This document shows, one piece after another, positions 22,943 to 31,265 of a DNA stretch of 64,000 bases (position 1 is the first letter of the stretch; each line of letters starts with the position of its first letter). The stretch comes from Delphinus delphis (Eukaryota; Chordata; Mammalia; Artiodactyla; Delphinidae), in NCBI RefSeq assembly GCF_949987515.2, contig NC_082699.1:77813281-77877280 (forward strand), given 5' to 3'. Both the position numbers and the translations under genes were made by a program. The notes beneath the pieces are model-generated. The model was not told the origin of the DNA, did not search any database, and saw only the letters and a program-made list of their open reading frames with translations.

Positions 22943-23199
22943 GGAAATACTCTGGCCATGGTGCCTTTAAGTCACATTCACCCCTCGTTCTAGGGTATGT
23001 CCTATGTCATATGTCATACAGAGGTTATGAGCATATGTCATAAATACACACAAACACCATCATTCTACGAGGCTATTGTATTTCAAAGCAGCTGTCACTA
23101 GTAGAGAGAAACTATGTAGTATGTACACATTTCTTCATTTCATGATATGTCACTTCACAAAGGCTTACGTAAAGAAAAATTATTTTAATACTTACACTG

Positions 23200-23526
23200 G
23201 GGCTTCCCTGGTTGCTCAGTGGTTAGGAGTTCCACCTGCCAATGCAGGGGACATGGGTTCAAGTGCTAATCCGGGAAGATCCCACATGCTGCAGAGCATC
23301 TAAGCCCATGCACCACAACTACTGAGCCCATGTGCCACAACTACTGAAACCTGCAGGCCTAGGGCCCATGCTGCGCAACAAGAGAAGCCACCTCAATGAG
23401 AAGCCCACACACCGCAACAAAGAGTAGCCCCCGCTTGCCGTAACTAGAGAAGGCCTGTGTGCAGCAACGAAGAACCGAAGCAGCCAAAAATAAATAAATA
23501 CAATAAATTTATTTAAAAAAAAGAAA
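23200..23526 (+). mobile_element. CHR-1-like SINE (+)
   Basis: Head GGGGCTTCCCTGGTTGCTCA is mutated in the A box and the B box is altered (GGTTCAAGTGCTAAT), so it is an older copy. Tail AAATAAATAAATACAATAAA. TACACTG flanks at 23193-23199 and 23527-23533. Confidence 0.92.
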
Positions 23527-23533
23527 TACACTG

Positions 23534-24168
23534 TACTATTAATCTCAGTTTCACAAATTAACAAAGATATTTTTTAAAGGGAGAGACTGAGTTACTAAAA
23601 TATACAACAAAAACTAGAAGAAGAGCCAAAAATGATTCCAAATCTCCAACCAATCATCTGCAACATCAGAGGGAAAAACTGACCTTCAGCAGTGCAGAGC
23701 AGAGGGCTGGGTCACAGCGGGCGCTCGGCAGTGTGCTGACCAACGAACAGCCCTCGAGCGTCTCCCTTCTCCTCCCGCTCACTCACCAGTCCCAGCTTCG
23801 CCCACTGCTCACTACACTACCCATCGCTGACAGTGGGCAAGTGACTGGAAGAAAATGACCTCTGCTTGAAGGAGTGGGGATTAACAGTTGTGTTTATGAC
23901 AAACAACACAGCATTTGGTAAGACAGCCAAGAAATGCTACTTTGCATTAAACACAATGCAGAATAAACCAAATGTCTTATATTAGTATAATAAAATAAAA
24001 TGAAAGTTTTGACAAAAGAAAGAATAGGCTTCTCTCTGTCAAAATGGAAATTACTTGAGATTTTGTAGGTAGTAAAATCAGTAGCTAAGCTAATATTAAA
24101 ACAAGTACAATTTTATCATATTATTTACCAGAAAATTTAGAAGTACAGCACATGAGCTGTGTGCCATT
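23534..24168. other. Unique DNA
   Basis: No gene recognised. A more GC-rich patch at 23690-23870 could be a worn ancient repeat but shows no diagnostic motif. Confidence 0.5.
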
Positions 24169-24182
24169 AAAAAGCACTGACC

Positions 24183-24376
24183 AGGCTTCCCTGGTGGCGC
24201 AGTGGTTGGGAGTCCGCCTGCCGATGCTGCGGACACGGGTTCGTGCCCCGGTCCGGGAGGATCCCACATGCCGCGGAGCGGCTGGGCCCGTGAGACATGG
24301 CCGCTGGGCCTGCGCGTCCAGAGCCTGTGCTCCGCAACGGGAGAGGCCACAGCAGTGAGAGGCCCGTGTACCGCAA
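24183..24376 (+). mobile_element. CHR-2-like SINE (+)
   Basis: Complete short form with a very short tail (CCGCAAAA). Duplication about AAAAGCACTGACC (24170-24182) / AAAACCACTGACC (24377-24389). A 225-codon reading frame on the - strand across it (24121-24798) is a chance read-through of the SINE antisense. Confidence 0.95.
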
Positions 24377-24389
24377 AAAACCACTGACC

Positions 24390-24804
24390 TAGGGATGTCC
24401 ACTTCAGCCAGGAAAGGGTAACTAGTATGGAAAATGCCCTCCAATGGTAAACAAATAGAAAAATAGACACAATCCAGGAAACTTTTCAGATCTTGAGACA
24501 ACGGGCAAGGCAGGCCTGTGATCCCCACTGAACCCTCTGTCTGGCTGAAGGCAACCCTGGACAACAGTACAGGAAGGGGAATCGAAGCAGAGCACTGCAG
24601 CTTCAGTAAGTTGAGGAGAGAAAATTTCAAGTTCTGGGAAGCTGAGTCAAGCTGACAATTGCAAGGCAGAGTATCAGAGATGAAAAAGTTGTAGAAAATA
24701 AGTTTCAGAAATCTGCACAAAGAGCCAGAGGACGACAGGACAACAAGTTCATCAGCAAGCTGAAAGTAAACATCATCACCCAGCAAAAATTTCTTCAAAA
24801 ATAA
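24390..24804. other. Unique DNA
   Basis: No recognisable feature. Confidence 0.45.
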
Positions 24805-25110
24805 AGATGTCTACCGAGAAAGAATGGATAGACAAGATATGATAGACTCATACAAGGAAATACTACTCAGCAATAGAAAGGAACGAATTACACAACAACA
24901 TAGATGAATCTCAACTACACTGCGCTAAAAAACGCCTTACACAGTCATTCATACTATACAATTCTGTTGACATGAAATCCTGCGACAGGCACAGGCAAAA
25001 CTGATCTGAGGTGGAAGAAAAACAGCAGTTGTCTCGGGCTGGGCGGGCGGGGGAGGGTGCTGGGGCAGGGACTGTGAGCATGGAGGGACTTTCTGTGCCC
25101 CCCATTTCTT
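24805..25110 (+). mobile_element. Old L1M-type 3' fragment (+)
   Basis: Diverged strings 'aagaatggatagacaagata', 'ggaaatactactcagcaata' and 'agaaaaacagcagttgtctc' follow L1M order. A GC-rich block (25040-25070) replaces the usual G-rich 3' UTR tract. 25111-25237 shows nothing. Confidence 0.75.
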
Positions 25111-25237
25111 GTTTGTAAGAAAGGTTTCAGCCTCCTAGACCTTCCCTGAGTTCCAAAGGGCAGATTCCAACAGTTACTAATTAGAGGAGTGAGGGAATGC
25201 AGAAACAAAGGAAGAGCAGTCAAGAAATAACAGTGCA

Positions 25238-25574
25238 GGGGTTTCCCTGGTGGCGCAGTGGTTAAGAATCCACCTGCCACTGCAGGAGACACGGGTTCGA
25301 CACCTGGTCCAGGAAGATCCCACATTTCCACGGAGCAACTGAGCCCTTGCGCCACAACTACGGAGCCCGCATGCCACAACTAGTGAAGCCCGCGTGCCTA
25401 GAGCCTGTGCTCGGCAACAAGAGAAGCCATCGTAATGAGAAGCCCATGCACCACAATGAAGAGTAGCCCCTGCTCACCGCAACTAGAGAAAGCCCGCGCA
25501 CAGAAATGAAGACCCAACGCAGTCAAAAATAAATAAATAAAATAAATAAGTTTATATATTAAAAAAAAGAAAGA
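25238..25574 (+). mobile_element. CHR-1-like SINE (+)
   Basis: Head GGGGTTTCCCTGGTGGCGCA, mutated B box (GGTTCGACACCTGG), tail AAATAAATAAATAAAATAAA then an AAAAGAAAG run. Possible imperfect duplication around AAGAAATAACAGTGCA (25222-25237) and AAAGAATAATGCAG (25573-25586). It ends just before the LTR. Confidence 0.92.
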
Positions 25575-25587
25575 AAGAATAATGCAG

Positions 25588-26057
25588 TGATAAACCAGGA
25601 TCCTGGTTCCTCCTCAAGGGATATACCTAACAATCTGATACAGATCTCTGACTGCTTCTACACGAACTAAGGGCCCCACCCAGGTGGAAGATGTTAACTT
25701 CAGGCTGAGCAGAAGCACATAGACCCCAGACTGGTTGGAAGCAGAAGACTGATGACTGAAATTCCTTGAACACCACCCTTTTACCTCCCCACCAACCAAT
25801 CAGAGGATGGTTACACACCTTGCAGCCCTCCTCCTGAGTTTTACCTATAAAAACTCTTCCAATTCCAATCTCTCTTCTGTCCCTCAATATGCTATCAAGA
25901 AGGCTACTAGCAGAACCACCGGAGAGTTCAGGTCTTTTAAGCACGAGCCGCCTGGTCTCCTTGCTTGGTCCTGCAATACACCATTCTGTTCTTCAAATTC
26001 CAACGTTCTGGTTTGTTTGGCCTCACAGTGAGTTGGGCACACGAACTTGGGTTCAAC
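25588..26057 (+). mobile_element. Solitary endogenous-retrovirus-type LTR (+)
   Basis: A single LTR-like unit starts TGATAAACCAGG and ends near GTTCAACA. Inside are a CCAAT box in 'ccaaccaatcagaggatggt' (about 25790), a TATA box in CCTATAAAAACTC (about 25844), a polyadenylation-type AATACA, and the downstream block 'tggtttgtttggcctcacag' typical of ERV1-class mammalian LTRs. No internal viral genes or second LTR are present, so it is probably a solo LTR left by LTR-LTR recombination. The exact family and ends are uncertain. Confidence 0.7.
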
Positions 26058-26060
26058 AAA

Positions 26061-26235
26061 ACGACAATGGTCTACATTTTGATAAGTGTTTGGGTTGCAA
26101 AGGCAACGTTAAATTTTGTAAATTTGATAATTATATGAATTATATTACGGTCATATTGTTCTTAGCACATACTCACCGAAGTATTTAAGGGGATAAAGGG
26201 CGTGATGGCTGCAACCTACTCTCAAAGGCCTTGGT
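26061..26235. other. Short unique stretch
   Basis: Nothing recognised between the LTR and the next SINE. Confidence 0.4.
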
Positions 26236-26251
26236 AAAAAGTAAATATATG

Positions 26252-26647
26252 GGGACTTTCCTCGTGGCGCAGTGGTTAAGAATCCGCCTACTGATGCAGG
26301 GGACACAGGTTTGAGCCCTGGTCCGGGAAGATCCCACATGCCGCAGAGCAGCTAAGCCCGTGTGCCACAACTGCTGAGCCTGTGATCTAGAGCCCACGAG
26401 GCACAACTACTGAGCCAGAGTGCCACAATTACTGAAGCCCACACGCCTAGAGCCCGTGCTCGGCAATGGGAGAGACCACTGCAATGAGAAGCCTGCGCAC
26501 TGCAATGAAGAGTAGCCCCCGCTCGCCACAACGAGAGGAAGCCCGTGCGCAGCAATGAAGCCCCAATGCAGCCAAAAATAAAATTAATTAATTTTTTAAA
26601 AAAGGATAGCATTGTGGAGAAACCTCTTTAAAAAAAAAGTAAAAAAA
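26252..26647 (+). mobile_element. CHR-1-like SINE with transduced 3' flank (+)
   Basis: The SINE body runs from GGGACTTTCCTCGTGGCGCA to 'gcagccaaaaataaaattaa' and an A/T tail at about 26603. Then comes non-SINE sequence (26604-26629, GGATAGCATTGTGGAGAAAC...) and a second A-rich tail. The perfect 16-bp duplication AAAAAGTAAATATATG (26236-26251 and 26648-26663) encloses all of it. So the extra bases arrived with the SINE, as in 3' transduction by transcript read-through. Confidence 0.88.
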
Positions 26648-26659
26648 AAAAAGTAAATA

Positions 26660-26760
26660 TATGTGTGTGTATGTGCACATATATATATGCAGGGACAGAG
26701 AGAGAGGGCAGGGAGGGATGGGGAGGGAGAGAAGAGGAAAATGGGGATGGGGTAGGGAAG
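26660..26760. repeat. (TG)n/(TA)n then purine-rich microsatellite
   Basis: TGTGTGTGTATGTG and ATATATATATG are followed by GAGAGAGAGGG and GGGAGGG runs to about 26760. Probably variable in length. Confidence 0.8.
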
Positions 26761-26765
26761 GCACG

Positions 26766-26960
26766 CAGGCAAATGTAACAAAATGTTAATTTAATATTTG
26801 GTGAATCTAGGTGAAGTACAGTATTTGGGAGTTCCCTATACTGCATCTTACAACTTTTCCATGAAAGAAAAAAATTTTTTCATTTAAAAAAACAAAACAT
26901 GCTAGACACCTGAAACATTGTAACCCAACTATACTTCAATTTTTTAAAATTTAAAAAACA
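26766..26960 (+). mobile_element. Two small old L1 3' ends (+)
   Basis: 'ttggtgaatctaggtgaagt' and 'tcttacaacttttccatgaa' mark one L1M-type 3' end (to about 26890). 'acctgaaacattgtaaccca' and 'actatacttcaattttttaa' mark a second (26900-26960). Confidence 0.6.
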
Positions 26961-27539
26961 AAACAAGGAGCAGCAAACTAGAAAGGATGCTGGAAGGGCT
27001 TTCAGAGGCGCCAACCTAGTGGTATGATATTGACGAAAAAGGCAAAAGTTGTGTCATTGCGTACTGAAATCGACAAGTGTTCATACCGCAGATCCCGTCA
27101 CCCAGAAAAGATAAAACTGAGTTTAATATCTTTTAGTACATTTTGTTTAAGAAGACCTGTTAAGTATCCTTTTGAAAAATATAATAAATATGGTTACATA
27201 TTTTTTAAGTGTACGCTCCACTATTTTTTTTCTATTCTGCATATACAATAACCTTTCAATTGAACAGTGAGTCACACTGAAACCTCTTAGAAGACACTGT
27301 ACATGGCAGTTACACTCCACACGTGTGGTGCAGCAACGACACATGATCCCAACCAGAGGGAGCACCCGGCAAACTGCCCGCCCGCATCCACACAAATGGA
27401 CCACTGACAGCACCCAGAAACACCGTTAACTGTAAGAAGCATCCCAGCCCTCTTCTCAGACTGCAGAACCAGGGTTAAGTTAGTGCAGGTTCCAGAGAAA
27501 AACACAGGGGTGGAGCCAGACAACAAAATGTAAGCAGAA
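26961..27539. other. Unique DNA
   Basis: No gene or repeat recognised. Confidence 0.5.
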
Positions 27540-27594
27540 CAATTCCAATCTCTCTTCTGTCCCTCAATATGCTATCAAGAAGGCTACTAGCAGA
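27540..27594 (+). repeat. 55-bp exact copy of an LTR segment
   Basis: All 55 bases equal 25860-25914 of the LTR (starts CAATTCCAATCTCTC, ends GGCTACTAGCAGA). Flanking bases differ at once on both sides. It is not a whole LTR end, has no A-tail and no visible target-site duplication. This looks like a templated patch from DNA repair, or an assembly error. Confidence 0.9.
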
Positions 27595-28212
27595 CCTCTG
27601 GAGTATGCTCACCATACAAAGGGCGGCAGGCAGGGGCTGCGGTGAGCAGGTCTGGGCACCCAGTGGTTTACATCTCTAAGGAAGAGTAAGGCGGGTCTCA
27701 AACACAGAGGGGCACGTGCAATAAAGGAACAAAAACCAGCCTCATTTTATCACTGATTCTATTATAACCACACAGTGGAGTATCCTCCCATCCTAAAATC
27801 ATGAAGAGCTCATCATTTAAAATAGCGGCCTTCTTATTTTCTAAAGTCAAACAAACTTTTATTTTTAAATAAAAATTAAGACACACATATACACACACAA
27901 CTTTCCACTTTAATTTCCCTCCCTGCCCTATACAAGCCTTTCTTAAGCAAGGGCCTATTGGGGAAAAGTGCTAAATAACAGCTCTGGAGGACATCAAAAG
28001 GCACCACAAAGTAATAACAAGTAACTCTCTTACATACTTTTAAGAAAGTGTATTTACAGTCACAATTAAGTCTTAAGTTCAGTAAAGCTAATGTGTATTA
28101 TTTTCTGTGTACGTTCTTATTATTTCTAGCAGTGTAAAATATAACTAACTGTACCCTACAATTATAGCTGACTAAACAAAAGAGATGAAGACTGCCTAAT
28201 TAACTCTGTCTC
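27595..28212. other. Unique DNA
   Basis: No gene recognised. A short CA-rich patch (27881-27899) is present. Confidence 0.5.
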
Positions 28213-28489
28213 GGGACTTCCCTGCTGGGCAGTGGTTAAGACTCTGCACTCCCAATGCAGGGGGCCCGGGTTCGATCCCTGGTCAGGGAGCTGTATCTCA
28301 CATGCATGCCACAACTAAGAGTTCGCATGCCACAACTAAGGAGCCAGCAAGACGCAACTAAGGAGAAAGCCCTTGAGCCGCAACTAAGGAGCCCGCCTGC
28401 TGCAACTAAGGAGCCCACCTGCTGCAACTAAGACCCAGTGCAACCAAATAGATAAATAAATAAATATTTTAAAAATAAAATAAATTTGT
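28213..28489 (+). mobile_element. SINE of the GGACTTCCCTG form (bov-tA/CHR-1-related) (+)
   Basis: Head GGGACTTCCCTGCTGGGCAG has a small deletion in the A-box area; B box 'gggttcgatccctgg' is intact. Five or more 'gcaactaaggag' internal repeats and an (ATAA)n tail follow. No clear target-site duplication. Confidence 0.92.
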
Positions 28490-28889
28490 CCCATCAATCT
28501 GAGGAAACAGTTCATATTAATTTTTAAAGCTGGTAAAACTATTTTCTCCAGAGCTACAAGAGCTTGAACAACATGGAAGGAATCCTAAAATAATTTAACT
28601 TTTAAAACAACTTTTACTTATGCTAATTACATGACATCTGTAATATACAATTGTATTATACGAAGACAAGCCGCGTTATAAAGCCTTTAGAGGTCATGAA
28701 TAAATAAGCATACAAAAATCAGCCAAGGACTTCAAGGTAGTGTCTATGCTAAAATCTATTTCACTTAAACGTCCAGGATACCTCGTCCAGAAAAGTGAAA
28801 TTAAACCCAGCTTGAAAGAACAGTTGAGCTGAAGTGTGTGCGATATCCATCTGTATGCATATACACAGACGTCAACTGTCTTTTTTTTT
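28490..28889. other. Unique AT-rich DNA
   Basis: Nothing recognised. Confidence 0.45.
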
Positions 28890-29723
28890 TTTAAGTTTGG
28901 TGTATGATTTCCATACAGAAGAACCTCCAGTTCAGTGAGTTCTGACAAACATACTCAGTTGTGTGGCCATGGAAGATACGGCCCCTTTCCATCACCCCAA
29001 GAAGTGCTCTCATGCCCTTCTGTACGCAGGTCTCTCCCACCCTCAGCCCTAGGCAACCACTCACCTCGTTTTTATTCTCAGAGCTTTGCCTTTACCAAAA
29101 TGTTGTATAAATGGAATCAAAGTTATATTCGCGCTTTGTGTTTTCACTTGGTACAATGCTTTGGCGATTCACCCATTTTGCCGCCTATGTCAGTAGCTAA
29201 TTCCTTCCTATTGCTGAATAGGATTCCACCGTAAGGGCGGACCACAACCTGCTCACCCATTGACCAGCTGCTGGGCATCCGAGTTGTTTGCCATTTTAAG
29301 TGATTATGAATAGAGCTGCTATAAGCATTCATACACACGGACATAAACTTTCATCTCCCCTGGGTAAATACCTCCAAGTAGGGTTACTGGACTGTATGAT
29401 AAGTATATGCTCAACTTTATAAGAAACTGCCAAATCGTTTTCCAAAGTGGTTATAACACTTTGCGTTCCCACCAGCGAAGCAAGAGAGTTCTAACTGCTT
29501 CACAGCTTTGTCTCTGGGCACTGTCACCCTGTGTTGTCTTGTTCTGTTTTAATGCTATAGCCATTCTAATAGGATTGCAATGGTATCTCAATGTGGTTGT
29601 CATCTGCATTCCCCCAACGATTAATGATGCTGAGCATCTTTCTGTGTGCTTATTCTTATCCATATGAAGGGGATGAAAGGCCTAATCAAACCTTTTGGCC
29701 ATTTTTTCAATTGAAGTTTTTAT
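28890..29723 (-). mobile_element. Old L1 (L1ME-type) 3' region (-)
   Basis: Reverse-complement L1M landmarks: 'tgttgtataaatggaatcaa', 'tattgctgaataggattcca', 'attatgaatagagctgctat', 'gtagggttactggactgtat', 'cattctaataggattgcaat'. It carries the ORF2 end and 3' UTR of an old element. It probably resumes past 30493 after the younger L1 that splits it. Confidence 0.8.
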
Positions 29724-29732
29724 TGAGACATC

Positions 29733-30483
29733 TTTTTTTTTTAACTGAAGTATAGTTGCTGTACAATATTACATAAGTTACAGGTTACAATATAGTGATT
29801 CACAATTTTTTCTTAATTAATTAATTTATTTTACTTTTGGCTGTGTTGGGTCTTCATTGCTGCGTGCAGGCTTTCTCTAGTTACGGCGAGCAGGGGCTAC
29901 TCTTCATTGCAGTGCGTGGACTTCTCTTGTTGCGGAGCATGGGCTCTAGGTGCGCGGGCTTCAGCAGTTGTGGCTCGCAGGCTCTAGAGCCCTAGACTCA
30001 GTAGTTGTGGCGCACGGGTTTAGCTGCTCTGTCGCATGTGGGATCTTCCCGGACCAGGGCTCAAACCCGTGTCCCCTGCATTCACAGGCAGATTCTTAAC
30101 CACTGGGCCACCAGGGAAGCCCTGATTCACAATTTTTAAAGGTTATACTCCATTTACAGTTATTATAAAGCATTGGCTATATTCCCCATGTTGTACAATA
30201 TATCCTTGTAGTTTATTTTATTAATAGTTTGTACGTCTTACTCCCCTACCCCTATACTGCCCCTCCCCAATCCCTCTCCCCAGTGGTAATCACTAGTTTG
30301 TTCTCTATATCAGTGAGGCTTTTTTGTTTTTGTTATATTCACTAGTTTGTTGTATTTTTTCAGGTTCCACATGTAAGTGATAACATACAGTATTGTCTTT
30401 CTTTGTCTGACTTATTTCACTTAGCATAATGCCCTCCAAGTCCATCCATGTCGCTGCAAGTGGCAAATTTTTGTTCTTTTTAG
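29733..30483 (-). mobile_element. 5'-truncated L1 nested in the older L1 (-)
   Basis: Poly-T at 29732-29741, then the inverted L1 3' end ('aactgaagtatagttgctgt', 'aagcattggctatattcccc', 'gcataatgccctccaagtcc'). TGAGACATCT at 29724-29733 and 30484-30493 marks the target site. A SINE later interrupted it at 29811. Confidence 0.85.
29811..30122 (-). mobile_element. CHR-1-like SINE (-)
   Basis: Inverted copy: starts with the tail ('ttttggctgtgttgggtctt') and ends with the inverted head (GGGCCACCAGGGAAGCCC). Perfect duplication TGATTCACAATTTTT (29796-29810 and 30123-30137). One of only two minus-strand SINEs in the window. Confidence 0.96.
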
Positions 30484-30493
30484 TGAGACATCT

Positions 30494-30952
30494 ATCCTTT
30501 TTAATATAGTTAATCAAAGAAGAAATGCTGAAAAGTTTGCATATTTTGATAAGCCACTTAGAATTCATGAGTAGACAAAAATCTAAAATGCTTCCTTACC
30601 ATCCCAATTCCCAACACCCTACTTGCCCCCCGCTAAAAAAAATATCTATGATATGCCAAAACAGGTAGAAAGAAAAAAAATTCCCTCCTCTCCTTACTCT
30701 GAATGTAAAAACCACAGGAAAAGTCGTCTCCCTACTTTTAGGGACAGGAATGGACCAATTTCCCTATTTTTACAAGTATTTGCTGAAACCACACTCTTTC
30801 CGTAGTATGAGCCAGGAACACATGATTGGCAACTACCTGCAGAGCTCTGCAGATACAGTGGTAACGCAAGTCAGCATGGGCGATACATACACGCTGAATA
30901 CACGCATCGTGGTCGACACGTGGCTGACAGCACAGAAAGGAAGCACAGTGCT
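30494..30952. other. Unique DNA (first about 90 bp may be old L1)
   Basis: No gene recognised. The start may be the remaining part of the old minus-strand L1. Confidence 0.4.
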
Positions 30953-30996
30953 GCGGGCAGGTCCGCGGGCAGGTCCGCGGGCAGGTCCGCGGGCAG
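30953..30996 (+). repeat. GC-rich 12-bp tandem repeat, 3.7 copies
   Basis: GCGGGCAGGTCC at 30953-30964, 30965-30976 and 30977-30988, and a partial copy to 30996, with no mismatch. It is CpG-bearing in an AT-rich region. In one + frame it reads as a Gly-Pro-Arg-Ala repeat, but that frame has no other sign of coding. Confidence 0.92.
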
Positions 30997-31094
30997 TTGA
31001 GCAGGCAGCACGACGCTCCTCGCTATGAAAGCACGACCCACATGCAGGAGCGCAAGGGCTAAGACTTACTGCAAAGGAACCTGAAAACTCGATA

Positions 31095-31265
31095 ACCACC
31101 GTATGAAACCTTGGGCAAGTTTCTTAACATCTCTAAGACCCGTTTCTCATCTACAAAACGTGAATAGTAACTGCTACCTTCCTGAATTACTATAAAAAAT
31201 TAAATAATATTCTAACTCACACAACAACTGACACATAAATGGCAGCTATTATGATTATTACATTC
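31095..31265 (-). repeat. MIR fragment (-)
   Basis: 'ccttgggcaagtttcttaac', 'gtttctcatctacaaaacgt' and the 3' part 'ggcagctattatgattatta' follow inverted MIR order. Confidence 0.8.

Noticed and set aside
24121..24798. 225-codon minus-strand frame
   Set aside because: Its second half is the antisense of a CHR-2-like SINE (Cys/Arg/Gly-rich pattern seen again in every copy), and the first half has no recognised motif.
25588..26057. The LTR as part of a complete provirus
   Set aside because: No second LTR, primer-binding site or gag/pol/env-like coding sequence is seen on either side.
28280..28440. Regularly spaced 'gcaactaaggag' units as a CRISPR-like array
   Set aside because: They are internal repeats of a SINE form seen also at 7287. 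Spacing is only a few bases and the sequence context is mammalian.
30750..31028. 92-codon frame with a Gly-Pro-Arg-Ala repeat
   Set aside because: The repeat is the 12-bp minisatellite read in frame; nothing on either side looks coding.
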